A stretch of DNA of 64,000 bases from Gemmatimonadales bacterium (GTDB lineage Bacteria > Krumholzibacteriota > Krumholzibacteriia > LZORAL124-64-63). The stretch lies in contig JAHOYV010000033.1 in NCBI GenBank assembly GCA_019038745.1, forward strand, positions 1 through 64,000. The letters run 5' to 3'. The notes below the pieces were generated by a model, which saw only the letters and a program-made list of their open reading frames with translations, made no database searches and was not told the origin of the DNA. This document shows positions 9,903 through 18,262 of this stretch, in pieces. The first letter of the stretch is position 1, and the number at the start of each line of letters is the position of its first letter. The translations under genes and the position numbers were made by a program.

Positions 9903-9931
9903 TTTTGATCTTGATGAGCTTCTTTTTTGGA

Positions 9932-9962
9932 CCGCCCCGACTTTATCGGGGCGGTTTTTTTT
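9932..9962 (+). terminator. Rho-independent terminator after the receptor/PorV cluster
   Basis: CCGCCCCG (9932-9939) pairs with CGGGGCGG (9947-9954) around a short loop and is followed directly by eight T residues. It closes the 2972-9902 transcription unit. The rest of the gap up to 10134 shows no gene. Confidence 0.9.
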
Positions 9963-10134
9963 ACCCGGGCGGGCGTCTATCCCTCGCCCTGAAACGGGCT
10001 ATCCAAACATTTTGCAGGCGAAGGACTGGAAAAATGGGAGAAAATCCCCTACAATCACATACGGGGAAGGTTTTTATGGCTTCCCTTCCGGTCGAGGGGG
10101 ATCGGGTTCGTCCATCAAACAGAGGCCTTTTATC

Positions 10135-11784
10135 ATGGCTGTTGTAGATTTGCGTCCTACTTGCCCTTCACGCTCGTTTTTCCGCTTCTTTTTTCTGCTA
10201 ACCGTCCTTGGTGTTGGTTTGGTTCCCGGCTTTGCAGGGGGAAGCCTGGTGCATCAATTGGAGGGGAGCGGGCAATTCCATTCCCATGTCGAAGTGATCA
10301 ACCGTTGGCGGACAGAGGAGCGCCTGGATGTCCTGGTTCTGGTGGAGGTGAGCAATGTCGATCTCGGCTTCCAGAAGGAGGAGCGGGGATTGGTCAGCCG
10401 TCTGAACCTGGAAGTTGAAATCGTTGGACCCGATGGGCGAGTAGTGCAGGAAAAAAATCAGATTCGAACGGTGGCCTTGTCCTCGACGGAAGCCGGCTCC
10501 CAAACCTTGTCACAGGTTTTCGGTTTGGTTCTCGAAGATGTTCCCTTCCGCTCCGGGCGTCTTGTTTGCCGATTATTGGATCTTACCCGCCGGCGCAAGG
10601 GAGTATACAACCAATATCGTCGGAAGAATTACTCCAGCCAGAGCGTGTGCGACTGGTCCGCCGAACAGAGCCCACGCCATGCTTCGGGATTGGCCATCGA
10701 AGACCCCTTGTTCCTGGTGCACGCTCCTATGAAGACCTGGAATCCCGATAACGTTGCCAAGGAATCAGTAAGGTCCGATTGGCTCCAGGATTACGTTCAC
10801 CCCTCCCGTCGTTACGGAGTTGAGCAGGAATCGCTGCAATTGGCTTTCCCCGTGTGGCCTCCCGCCGGGGGAATTCCGTTCGATGAGGAATTGCCGGGGC
10901 TGCTGGTGCATGCTTTCAGTCCCGATATGACTTACAGTTTCAATGATACTATCGAGTTCGACCGCCGGGGTCGTTCGGCTTTGGTCGCCGGAAGGCCAGC
11001 CTGGGTTTTCTATGAAATGGATTTAAACCAGTTGCCTGATGGATTGTATCATCTGGCCCTGGCTCCCCTTGGAGGGCAGGGTCGGGGGGTCGTGGCGGGG
11101 TTCGAGGTTACTTGGCGATTGGCCGGCATGGGCCGACATAGGGATCTGGTTCAGGGTGAGGGCTATACAATCTTTTCCGGATCGGACTTGGAGTTGTTTC
11201 TCGAGATTGGTTTGTCGGAACAGGAAAAGATGCTGGAAGAATTTTGGTTCGAACACGATCCGGATCCGGAAAATCCCGGCAATACCGCTTATCTGGAGTT
11301 CCAATCAAGGCTTTCCTATGTCCGGGGCTTTCTGGGGGGGTTCGGGCCCCACGGGGCGGTGGATGACCGGGGTTTGGTGCATTTGCTGCTGGGCCCGGCC
11401 GACGAGGTTCAGATCGAACCCATGCCGATGAACTTTCAAGCCCAGGATGACGCGCGGGTAAAGGTTTTCCATAAATTCGCGCCGGACCGCGAGAGCAGTT
11501 CCGACAAGGGCAGGGCCGGCTCCCTGGGTGGAGCACCGCATGAATCGAAAGACGGAATTCCCATGCCCTATTCCCGGCTCGCGGAGGCTCAACGTCAAAG
11601 TATACTCTTTTCCGCCAGCCACAATTTCGGCTTTGTATTGTGGAAATACGACGCCGGTGGGCGATCTCTTTTTCCCAATCGTTTTTCGAGGACCAACCTG
11701 GGAGCGCGGTTCCTGTTCATCGATCGAACAGGCTTCGGCCAATATTCCCTGGAATCATCCAACTTGTTACAGGGTGAGGAGTGA
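10135..11784 (+). CDS. Exported GWxTD-like domain protein
   Basis: Protein of 549 aa. The track's TTG at 10012 is less likely than ATG 10135, which opens a signal peptide (SFFRFFFLLTVLGVGLVPGFAGG). The C-terminal third resembles the GWxTD domain found in exported proteins of FCB-related and deep-branching bacteria: FWFEHDPDPENPGNTAYLEF, then GAVDDRGLVHLLLGPADEV where the name-giving GWxTDRG should be, then LWKYDAGGRSLF near the end. The W and T of the signature are replaced (A and D), so this copy is divergent. The N-terminal part (residues about 40-330) is beta-rich and unassigned. The molecular function of the domain is unknown. It stands alone between a terminator and the ExbB operon. Confidence 0.65.
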   Translation: MAVVDLRPTCPSRSFFRFFFLLTVLGVGLVPGFAGGSLVHQLEGSGQFHSHVEVINRWRTEERLDVLVLVEVSNVDLGFQKEERGLVSRLNLEVEIVGPDGRVVQEKNQIRTVALSSTEAGSQTLSQVFGLVLEDVPFRSGRLVCRLLDLTRRRKGVYNQYRRKNYSSQSVCDWSAEQSPRHASGLAIEDPLFLVHAPMKTWNPDNVAKESVRSDWLQDYVHPSRRYGVEQESLQLAFPVWPPAGGIPFDEELPGLLVHAFSPDMTYSFNDTIEFDRRGRSALVAGRPAWVFYEMDLNQLPDGLYHLALAPLGGQGRGVVAGFEVTWRLAGMGRHRDLVQGEGYTIFSGSDLELFLEIGLSEQEKMLEEFWFEHDPDPENPGNTAYLEFQSRLSYVRGFLGGFGPHGAVDDRGLVHLLLGPADEVQIEPMPMNFQAQDDARVKVFHKFAPDRESSSDKGRAGSLGGAPHESKDGIPMPYSRLAEAQRQSILFSASHNFGFVLWKYDAGGRSLFPNRFSRTNLGARFLFIDRTGFGQYSLESSNLLQGEE

Positions 11785-11791
11785 AAAGGGT

Positions 11792-11819
11792 TTGACTTGG
11801 TACCCCAGTCTGCACTAAT
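11792..11819 (+). promoter_or_regulatory. Possible promoter for the ExbB-ExbD-TonB operon
   Basis: TTGACT (11792-11797), a 16-base spacer and ACTAAT (11814-11819) form a moderate sigma-70-like match just downstream of the GWxTD gene. The remaining leader to 11988 contains no gene I can support. Confidence 0.4.
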
Positions 11820-11988
11820 TATATCCAGCGACTAGACCCCTATGACCGGGTGAAACGAGGCCCTTTCCGCAGCTTCGCCTGCAGACAACGGGTCAGGCTG
11901 AAGACGAACCTATGGCATCCCACCTGCCTGTGGTATCGTTGCCAGTACAAGCTTTACAAAGGGTCCCAATCTGGAGGAGACTTGCACA

Positions 11989-12864
11989 ATGGCTCGTCAT
12001 GGTATGTTTGAAAGCGCCATTTTCCGGTTCATTATCACTGGGCTTTTGGCTCTGTTGTTTGTGGCTCCGGTTCTTGCCCAGGATGAAGCCGGGGCTGAAC
12101 CCGGCGAAGACAGATTCGCCCGGATACAGGCCAGCAGTGATTCCCTTGGATTCGGTTCCACAGCTGCCGACTCCCTAAAGGAAGTCCCGATAATTATTCC
12201 GCCGATCTCAGGCTTGTCCGGGTACGTGGACCGCTCCCCGATCGGTGACACCGGAGCCGGAGAGCTCTTCGTCAAGGGCGGGACCTTCATGTGGTGGCTG
12301 CTGACGGTAGCCATGGTCGGGTTCGTCTTTCTGATTGAACGCGCCTGGACCCTTAGCCGGGCCCGAGTTAATACCCGCCGCCTGATCGGTACGGTCATAA
12401 CGACACTGCGCAACGATGGCGTCCAGGCCGCTGCCGAGGAGTGCCAAAAGGTCCGCGGTCCGATTGCCGCAATTCTGTATTCAGGCCTTCAGAAGGCCGA
12501 CAAGGGCAGTGACGCGGTTGAGAAGGCCATCGGGACGGCCGGAACCATCGAGATGTCCTTCCTCGAACGAGGCCTGATCTGGATATCCTCCGTGACTACC
12601 ATCGCTCCACTGGTTGGCTTCCTCGGCACGGTGTCCGGTATGATCAACGCCTTTGAGGCCATTGCCGCCAGTGAACAGGTAAACGCCAAGCTGGTCGCCT
12701 CAGGTATCTCCGAGGCCCTGATCACCACCGCTACCGGTCTGATCGTCGCCATCCCCGCCACCATCGGCTACAACTACTTCGTGTCCTCCATCGATCGTTT
12801 CGTGATCGAGATGGAAGAGACCAGCGCCGAGCTGATCGAAGAGTTGGAGCGGTTGAAGGGTTAA
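11989..12864 (+). CDS. exbB: ExbB/TolQ/MotA-family proton channel subunit with signal-peptide extension
   Basis: Inner-membrane proton-channel subunit of 291 aa that would power TonB-dependent transport or Tol-type envelope work. Residues 1-30 look like a cleavable signal peptide (FIITGLLALLFVAPVLA), and about 60 periplasmic residues follow before the first canonical membrane segment (WWLLTVAMVGFVFLIERAW). The conserved channel helices are visible as LIWISSVTTIAPLVGFLGTV and ALITTATGLIVAIPATIGYN. The start is supported by GGAGGAGA eight bases upstream. The long N-terminal extension is absent from E. coli ExbB but occurs in some FCB and proteobacterial homologues. It is followed by two ExbD genes and a TonB gene, forming a complete motor. 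Confidence 0.9.
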   Translation: MARHGMFESAIFRFIITGLLALLFVAPVLAQDEAGAEPGEDRFARIQASSDSLGFGSTAADSLKEVPIIIPPISGLSGYVDRSPIGDTGAGELFVKGGTFMWWLLTVAMVGFVFLIERAWTLSRARVNTRRLIGTVITTLRNDGVQAAAEECQKVRGPIAAILYSGLQKADKGSDAVEKAIGTAGTIEMSFLERGLIWISSVTTIAPLVGFLGTVSGMINAFEAIAASEQVNAKLVASGISEALITTATGLIVAIPATIGYNYFVSSIDRFVIEMEETSAELIEELERLKG

Positions 12865-12919
12865 GAGCGGTTCAGGCCTCCGGAGCGGATAGCTCCGGGA
12901 GGTGGAAGGATAGAACTCA

Positions 12920-13336
12920 ATGGCAGTCATGAAGAAAAAGAAGAAGGCGCCGATCGGCGAGTTGAGGATGGACTCGACAGCCGATGTGGCCTTTCTTCTG
13001 CTGATCTTCTTTATCGTGACGACGATCTTTGCCGCCGAGCAGGGGTTGACCCTTGTCCTGCCCGGCAAGGAGAAGAAAGAAGATACAGTCAAGGTTAAGG
13101 AAAGTAATATCGCCACCATTTTCGTTCAGGCGGACAACTCGATTACCCTGAATCGGAAACCTGTCGTCATCAACCACATCAAGCAGGCCATTGAGGATAG
13201 GCTTCTGGCCAATCCCAAAATCGTGGTGCTGCTTAAGATTCACCCCGATGCCGACTACGGTCTGATGGTTGCCTGTCTTGACGAGTTGCGATTGGCCAAT
13301 GCAAACAAGGTCTCGTTGAAGACCTCCAAGAAATAG
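12920..13336 (+). CDS. exbD: ExbD/TolR-family biopolymer transport protein (first copy)
   Basis: Inner-membrane protein of 138 aa with one N-terminal membrane helix (VAFLLLIFFIVTTIFA) preceded by a charged cytoplasmic segment (KKKKKAPIGELRMDSTADV). The Asp in STADVAFLLL is the conserved proton-translocating residue of the family. A periplasmic domain of about 90 residues follows. Gene order exbB-exbD-exbD-tonB is typical of Bacteroidetes and relatives, where the two ExbD copies may form a mixed assembly. Confidence 0.9.
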   Translation: MAVMKKKKKAPIGELRMDSTADVAFLLLIFFIVTTIFAAEQGLTLVLPGKEKKEDTVKVKESNIATIFVQADNSITLNRKPVVINHIKQAIEDRLLANPKIVVLLKIHPDADYGLMVACLDELRLANANKVSLKTSKK

Positions 13337-13349
13337 AAAGGAGGCGGAG

Positions 13350-13772
13350 ATGGATCTAGGACGCACGACGAATAAAAGTACTTTCATCCCCACCTCTTCC
13401 ATGGGGGATATCGCTTTTCTTTTGCTGATCTTCTTCATGGTCACGACGATTTTCCGTGAGGAAACGGGGCTGCCTGTTGAGCTGCCGAGGGCTGAGGCGG
13501 GGGAAGAGGTAAATCGGGAATTGGTGTCGAACATCTACATTAACCGCGTGGGACAGATTTCCATCGACGACCGGTTGGTGCAGACCAAGCACATCCCCGA
13601 TATCATCGGCACCAAGATTTCCGACAATCCACAACTGATCGTGGCCTTCAAGACGGACACCTACACCGATTACGGCGTGGTCAGCGATGTCATGGAGGAG
13701 CTGAAGGAAGTCAACGCCGTGCGTGTCTTCTTCAACAACGACATAGAATCCATGCCTGGCCAGAAGTTCTAG
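13350..13772 (+). CDS. exbD: ExbD/TolR-family biopolymer transport protein (second copy)
   Basis: Second ExbD-like protein, 140 aa, 13 bases after the first and preceded by a strong AAAGGAGG site. It has the same layout: short cytoplasmic N-terminus, helix with the family Asp (SSMGDIAFLLLIFFMVTTIF), and a periplasmic domain. It is clearly diverged from its neighbour (their periplasmic halves share little sequence), so this is an old duplication and not a recent tandem copy. Confidence 0.9.
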   Translation: MDLGRTTNKSTFIPTSSMGDIAFLLLIFFMVTTIFREETGLPVELPRAEAGEEVNRELVSNIYINRVGQISIDDRLVQTKHIPDIIGTKISDNPQLIVAFKTDTYTDYGVVSDVMEELKEVNAVRVFFNNDIESMPGQKF

Positions 13773-13779
13773 GAGCGTC

Positions 13780-14433
13780 ATGAGCACGATACCCATGAAC
13801 AACGTCATTCAAATGTCTGCCAATGACGAGTTCAAGGCTAAATACAACAAGTATCTGCGTTGGTCAGCCCTGGTTGCAGTCATTTTGACGCTGATCGGCT
13901 TTATGGTCTCGCCGAACTACGTTCCAAACCCGTACAAGCTGCGGCAGGATGAGTTCGAGGTAGTGGACCTTGATGATCAGGAAATCATCGAGTTGCCCCC
14001 GCCGCCCCAGGAAGCCCCGCCACCGCCCAAGGTGATCGAGGCCGCCCCGGACGACGAGGTTACCGAGGACGTGGAAATTGCCGATACCCTGATGGATCTC
14101 GATTCCGCCATCAGTAGCAGTATGCCCACTTATGATCTCGGTGGAGACGCGGGATTCGTCGCTTCCTCCGAGAATCCCAAGATCATCAACTGGGCCAAAC
14201 CCAAGTATCCGGAGATCGCCCGCAAGGCCCTGATGGAGGGGACGGTCATCGTCAAGGTTCTGGTCGGGCCTGACGGCTCGGTCCTGGATGCCCAGCTTAT
14301 GCAGGGGGTCAACCCCTTGCTGAACGCATCGGCCCTGGATGCGGCTCGCAGGTGCAAGTTCATTCCAGGCAAACAGCGTAATATCCCGGTTCAGGCCTGG
14401 ATGGCGCTGCCTTTCAACTTCCGCCTGAACTGA
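13780..14433 (+). CDS. tonB: TonB-family energy transducer
   Basis: Protein of 217 aa with a single membrane anchor at about residues 29-46 (SALVAVILTLIGFMVS), a short proline-rich periplasmic linker (ELPPPPQEAPPPPKVIEA) with acidic runs, and a C-terminal TonB domain (about residues 135-217: PKYPEIARKALMEGTVIVKV ... LDAARRCKFIPGKQ). It couples the ExbB/ExbD proton channel to outer-membrane receptors such as the one at 2972. The linker is shorter than in E. coli TonB. Confidence 0.88.
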   Translation: MSTIPMNNVIQMSANDEFKAKYNKYLRWSALVAVILTLIGFMVSPNYVPNPYKLRQDEFEVVDLDDQEIIELPPPPQEAPPPPKVIEAAPDDEVTEDVEIADTLMDLDSAISSSMPTYDLGGDAGFVASSENPKIINWAKPKYPEIARKALMEGTVIVKVLVGPDGSVLDAQLMQGVNPLLNASALDAARRCKFIPGKQRNIPVQAWMALPFNFRLN

Positions 14434-14481
14434 TTCGGATTTTTTCGGTCCAAGCCCCTTCCCGGGGAACCAATTATAATG

Positions 14482-14510
14482 GGCTGCGTCTATCAGGCGC
14501 GGCCTTTTTT
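14482..14510 (+). terminator. Probable terminator after tonB
   Basis: GGCTGCG (14482-14488) pairs with CGCGGCC (14498-14504) with one G-U pair, followed by six T residues. A second GC-rich inverted repeat, TCCGGGGG (14520-14527) with CCCCCGGA (14536-14543), lies just downstream without a T-tract. The remainder of the 14434-14736 gap holds no gene I can support. Confidence 0.6.
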
Positions 14511-14736
14511 ACTGACTGGTCCGGGGGCTAAGGAACCCCCGGAAAGGTTTCCTGCAACCGGCAGTCAGGATCTGCGTAGTGTGAGCGGCTCGGAATATAT
14601 TTGGTTTTGCCGGGTATTGCGCTTGTTCTTTTTGACTCAGGCGTTCTAAGATTCAGGGGAGTACAAAATCGGCCCCAATGGCGGCGATTGATTTTTCCAA
14701 ACCCCTCAGTGGGGACAAGCTTCAGGGAGTTGGCGT

Positions 14737-16119
14737 ATGCTGGATTTCAGTCAGGTTTGTTACCGTGGTCCCTTGGCCAGGATTCTTGTTTCGTTGAGCC
14801 TTATTTCTCTCTTGTCAGGGGCTACGGTTGTTTCGGCTCCCGCTCAAGGGGGGGCCGGCGCCCCTATCAAGTCACTGGACGATTGTCTTCGGTTGGCCCT
14901 GGATGACAGTCCGAGGCTACAGATCTCCGACGAGCGTCGGGATATTGCTTCCCAGGGGATAAAATCGGCGTATGGTGCTTTTCTGCCAGGCCTTGGGCTC
15001 TCCAGGAATTGGAATAATTTCCAGCGCAAAGATTTCAATATGCCGGTTGCGGGTGAAACCCTTGTTCAGGAACGGGCCACATCCAAGAGCTGGAGTGCCC
15101 GGGTGGATCTGAATGTTTTCTCGGGTTTTTCCAAGTTCAGCCAAGTCAAATCGGCAAAAAATGATCTGCGGGCCGCTGAGGCTACCCATGGATATACGAG
15201 AGAGCTGGTTGCCGAAGTCGTAATCACCGCCTACTTCAACCTTTTGCGATACAAGGAGCTGCTTCAGGTTGCCGTCGAAACCCGAGATCAGGCAGCCAAG
15301 GAATTGGAGCGGACCGAGACGTATTTCCGCCTGGGCAGTTCCGCAAAAAGCGATGTCCTGCAACAGAGGGTCAGGCTTGAGAATACCAAGCTTGATCTGG
15401 TGATCGCGGACAACAATGTTAAAATGGCCTTTGCAGACTTGGCGTTTGCCATGAACCAACCTTTGGCCGAGACCTTCACTGTGGACGATTCCGAGTTGTC
15501 TACCGATTACTCGGTTAATGAGTTGGATGCTTTATATAAGACGGCCTTGGAGACTCGTCTGGACCTTCTCAGCAGTGGTTATTCTGCTGAGGCCCGACGC
15601 AAGGATGTCGGGACGGCTCGGGCCGGGTTGTATCCGAGTGTCAGCGCTTTTGGAAACTACAGTCGGACCGACAACAGCTCAGATGAAAGGTGGTCCTTAA
15701 CCCAGTCCTCATCGGCGAACAGTTTTGGATACGCCATATCCTGGAATGTTTTTGATCGTATGCAGACTTTGACAAATGTTTCCCGCGCCAAAGCCAACGC
15801 CCGAATTGCGAAGTATGAACTGGAGCAATCCCGCATGAACGTCCAGGTGGAGATCAGACAACTTCACAATTCCCAGCTTGAAGCCCGTGAGCGGGCCAAT
15901 GTGAGCCGGGAAACCATTCTGCAGAGCGCCGAGGAACTGCGCTTGGCCCAGGAGCGTTTCCGGGTTGGAGCGGGTACGACTCTTGATGTGATCGTGGCCC
16001 AGGTGAATCTGGCCAGTTCCCGGGCCCAGGAGGTTCAGGCCAAGTGTGATTTCCTGATCGCCAAGGCCAAGATGAATCGTGCGGTGGGTCGTCTGAACCC
16101 CGGCTTGGATGGGCGATGA
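14737..16119 (+). CDS. TolC-family outer-membrane efflux protein
   Basis: Protein of 460 aa. A signal peptide (ARILVSLSLISLLSGATVVSAPAQ) precedes the two-repeat TolC architecture: long helices with LDDCLRLALDDSPRLQISDE near the start, the equatorial LGSSAKSDVLQQRVRLENTKL hairpin, and the second repeat ending in AQERFRVGAGTTLDVIVAQVNLASSRA. Such proteins form the outer-membrane duct of type I secretion or tripartite efflux pumps. The stop overlaps the start of an ABC ATPase, but no membrane-fusion protein or permease is nearby, so the pump partners must be encoded elsewhere. Confidence 0.88.
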   Translation: MLDFSQVCYRGPLARILVSLSLISLLSGATVVSAPAQGGAGAPIKSLDDCLRLALDDSPRLQISDERRDIASQGIKSAYGAFLPGLGLSRNWNNFQRKDFNMPVAGETLVQERATSKSWSARVDLNVFSGFSKFSQVKSAKNDLRAAEATHGYTRELVAEVVITAYFNLLRYKELLQVAVETRDQAAKELERTETYFRLGSSAKSDVLQQRVRLENTKLDLVIADNNVKMAFADLAFAMNQPLAETFTVDDSELSTDYSVNELDALYKTALETRLDLLSSGYSAEARRKDVGTARAGLYPSVSAFGNYSRTDNSSDERWSLTQSSSANSFGYAISWNVFDRMQTLTNVSRAKANARIAKYELEQSRMNVQVEIRQLHNSQLEARERANVSRETILQSAEELRLAQERFRVGAGTTLDVIVAQVNLASSRAQEVQAKCDFLIAKAKMNRAVGRLNPGLDGR

Positions 16120-16844
16120 TGATAAGCCCCAGGCCGAAGGAACCAATCCCGGGACCCATTATTGAGGTTCGCGATCTGCACCGTACCTACGAGGTGGGTA
16201 CCGAGAAGGTATTGGCTGTCCAGGGCGTGGACTTGGTCCTACAGCCGGGAGAGTACCTGGCAATCATGGGTTCCAGCGGTTCGGGAAAATCCACCCTGAT
16301 GAATATGCTGGGCTGTCTGGATACTCCAACGAGTGGGTCCTATCGCCTGGCTGGAACCGAGGTCAGCACCTTCAGCGATGACCAACTGGCCGAGATCCGC
16401 AACCGGGAGATCGGCTTTGTCTTTCAGACATTTAACCTGCTTCCGCGCAGCACCGCCGCCCAGAACGTGGAACTGCCACTTGTTTACGCTGGGATTCGGT
16501 CGGGCCAGAGGTCGCGAAGGGTGGCCGCCGCCTTGGAGTCGGTTGGACTGAAGGACAGGGCTGTTCATCGGCCCAATGAGCTGTCCGGAGGGCAGTGCCA
16601 GCGCGTTGCCATTGCTCGGGCCCTGGTCAACGACCCCTCACTGGTCCTGGCTGACGAACCTACCGGCAACCTTGATTCGGTGACCAGCAACGACATTATG
16701 AAGATTTTGGGAGGGCTGAACGATCAGGGACATACTGTAATCATCGTTACCCATGAATCTGATATAGCTGCCCAGTGTAAACGAGTCATTACTCTCAGTG
16801 ACGGGCGTATTATTCGAGACGAGTTAAACGCCAAGCCTTCCTGA
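16116..16844 (+). CDS. ABC transporter ATPase, LolD/MacB type
   Basis: ATP-binding subunit of 242 aa. Walker A is GSSGSGKST, the Q-loop [20 protein letters not shown] is characteristic of the LolD/MacB/FtsE group, the signature is LSGGQCQR (Cys replacing the common Q), and Walker B is [12 protein letters not shown]. The start overlaps the TolC-like stop by four bases (ATGA), implying co-translation. Members of this group work with FtsX-fold permeases on lipoprotein release, macrolide export or cell division, but no such permease is adjacent. Confidence 0.88.
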   Translation: MMISPRPKEPIPGPIIEVRDLHRTYEVGTEKVLAVQGVDLVLQPGEYLAIMGSSGSGKSTLMNMLGCLDTPTSGSYRLAGTEVSTFSDDQLAEIRNREIGFVFQTFNLLPRSTAAQNVELPLVYAGIRSGQRSRRVAAALESVGLKDRAVHRPNELSGGQCQRVAIARALVNDPSLVLADEPTGNLDSVTSNDIMKILGGLNDQGHTVIIVTHESDIAAQCKRVITLSDGRIIRDELNAKPS

Positions 16845-16993
16845 TCCGGACCTCCCTAGGGAACTCCGAATCATTCAGTGGTAAATTTCTGCTGCAATCT
16901 GCCGATTCTTCTGAAGACCACAAAATGTCGATTCACTCTCAATTGTCTAGTCGGCAATGGGGTCGGCCGAGTCCGTGTATCTGGAGTCGTCGA

Positions 16994-18262
16994 ATGTATT
17001 TCTTTTATTTTTATCCAATGGGATTGGATCGGAAAAGGACGCGTCCTCCGGTGTTGTCGTGGAGCCTGACGGCGTTGATGGTGGTTTCCTTTGTCTGGGT
17101 CCGGTACTTCCCGGACTTGGGTCCCCTCCGGCCCTGGGATCTTGTTTTTTTCCCTGGTAACGGCGCTCCCTGGACTGCGGTTACTGCCATGTTTTTGCAC
17201 GGCGGTTGGCTGCATCTTCTGGGTAATCTTGTGTATTTCCACGTTTTCGCCCCACCGTTGGAAGATAGGTTAGGTCCCCTTCCCTTTATTGTGTGTTTAC
17301 TGGTTATTGGAGTTTTCGGAAATCTGGTCCACGGGTTGGTCTCCCTGATGGGATGGTTGGGACAAGAAGGGATGGGGGTCTTGGGAGCTTCCGGGGCTAT
17401 CGCGGGACTGCTCGCATTCTCCATGGTGCGTTTCTACGATTCCCGCGTAGAAGTGGGGTGGTGGGTCTTTGCCCCACTGGGGGGGCAAAATAAGGCGGGC
17501 CGGACCAAGGTACCCATCTCAGCCGCTGCCGGCCTCTGGTTGTTGCTCCAGGTGGTTCAGGCCCTGGCGTCCACCGAATCGGGGGTGTCGGTTTCCTTCG
17601 GAGCCCACTTCGGGGGTTTTGTCATGGGTCTGCTCCTTGCATTGGGATTGGGACAACTCCGGCAGGGCCGGGCCGAATCCTCCCGGATCAGGGCCGAAGG
17701 TTATTTCCGAAAAGGACAATTCCACGCTGCCGTAGGGGAGTGGACAGACTTCCTGGAGCGTATTCCCGGGGATATTTCGGGAAAGCTAGGACTGGCCCGG
17801 GCGCTTCAGTTCAGTGGCCAACTCGGGGAAGCTCGGCACTATTACCACGGTTTGTTCGATGGTTTCCTGGCCAAGGGGAATATCAAAAAAGCCCTGGAAA
17901 TATATTATGAGGCAGGTCGGGGGTTGGGTGGGGACTGTTTTGGGCCCGATGCCCTGGCCAGGGTCGCCTACTACCATGAAAAGCAGATGGATTATGCGGC
18001 AGCCGTGCAGGCCCTGCGTCAATTACATGAGTCCTACTCCGAGCACACTCATGGCCAGCGGGCCCTTGTGCGAATCATCGTCCTTTACCAGGGGAAATTG
18101 GGAGATCCGGAGGCAGCTCGCTGGTGGTTCCAGGAGGCCTGTCGAAAAATGCCCGCCGGAGCTTGGCGGGATTACCTGGAAAAGGAGATCAGCTCTCCAG
18201 CAGTGCTTTGTGGAGAAGAGAAGGAATTTCTGCTGGAACCTTTCCACGTACCAGGATCCTGA
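16994..18262 (+). CDS. Rhomboid intramembrane serine protease with TPR-like C-terminal tail
   Basis: Protein of 422 aa from ATG 16994, with GGAG seven bases upstream; the track's ATG 16925 would add 23 unlikely residues. The N-terminal ~220 residues form a rhomboid membrane core: loop/helix motif [14 protein letters not shown], catalytic Ser in GASGA (Ser133 by this start) and catalytic His in [11 protein letters not shown] (His205). The dyad is intact, so protease activity is expected. The remaining ~200 residues are soluble, helical and repeat-like ([50 protein letters not shown]), consistent with TPR units that could recruit substrates. Its 3' end overlaps aspartate kinase on the other strand by 74 bases. 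Confidence 0.85.
   Translation: MYFFYFYPMGLDRKRTRPPVLSWSLTALMVVSFVWVRYFPDLGPLRPWDLVFFPGNGAPWTAVTAMFLHGGWLHLLGNLVYFHVFAPPLEDRLGPLPFIVCLLVIGVFGNLVHGLVSLMGWLGQEGMGVLGASGAIAGLLAFSMVRFYDSRVEVGWWVFAPLGGQNKAGRTKVPISAAAGLWLLLQVVQALASTESGVSVSFGAHFGGFVMGLLLALGLGQLRQGRAESSRIRAEGYFRKGQFHAAVGEWTDFLERIPGDISGKLGLARALQFSGQLGEARHYYHGLFDGFLAKGNIKKALEIYYEAGRGLGGDCFGPDALARVAYYHEKQMDYAAAVQALRQLHESYSEHTHGQRALVRIIVLYQGKLGDPEAARWWFQEACRKMPAGAWRDYLEKEISSPAVLCGEEKEFLLEPFHVPGS

Noticed and set aside
14520-14543. GC-rich inverted repeat as a second terminator after tonB
   Set aside because: The stem is good but no T-tract follows; it was mentioned only under the preceding terminator.
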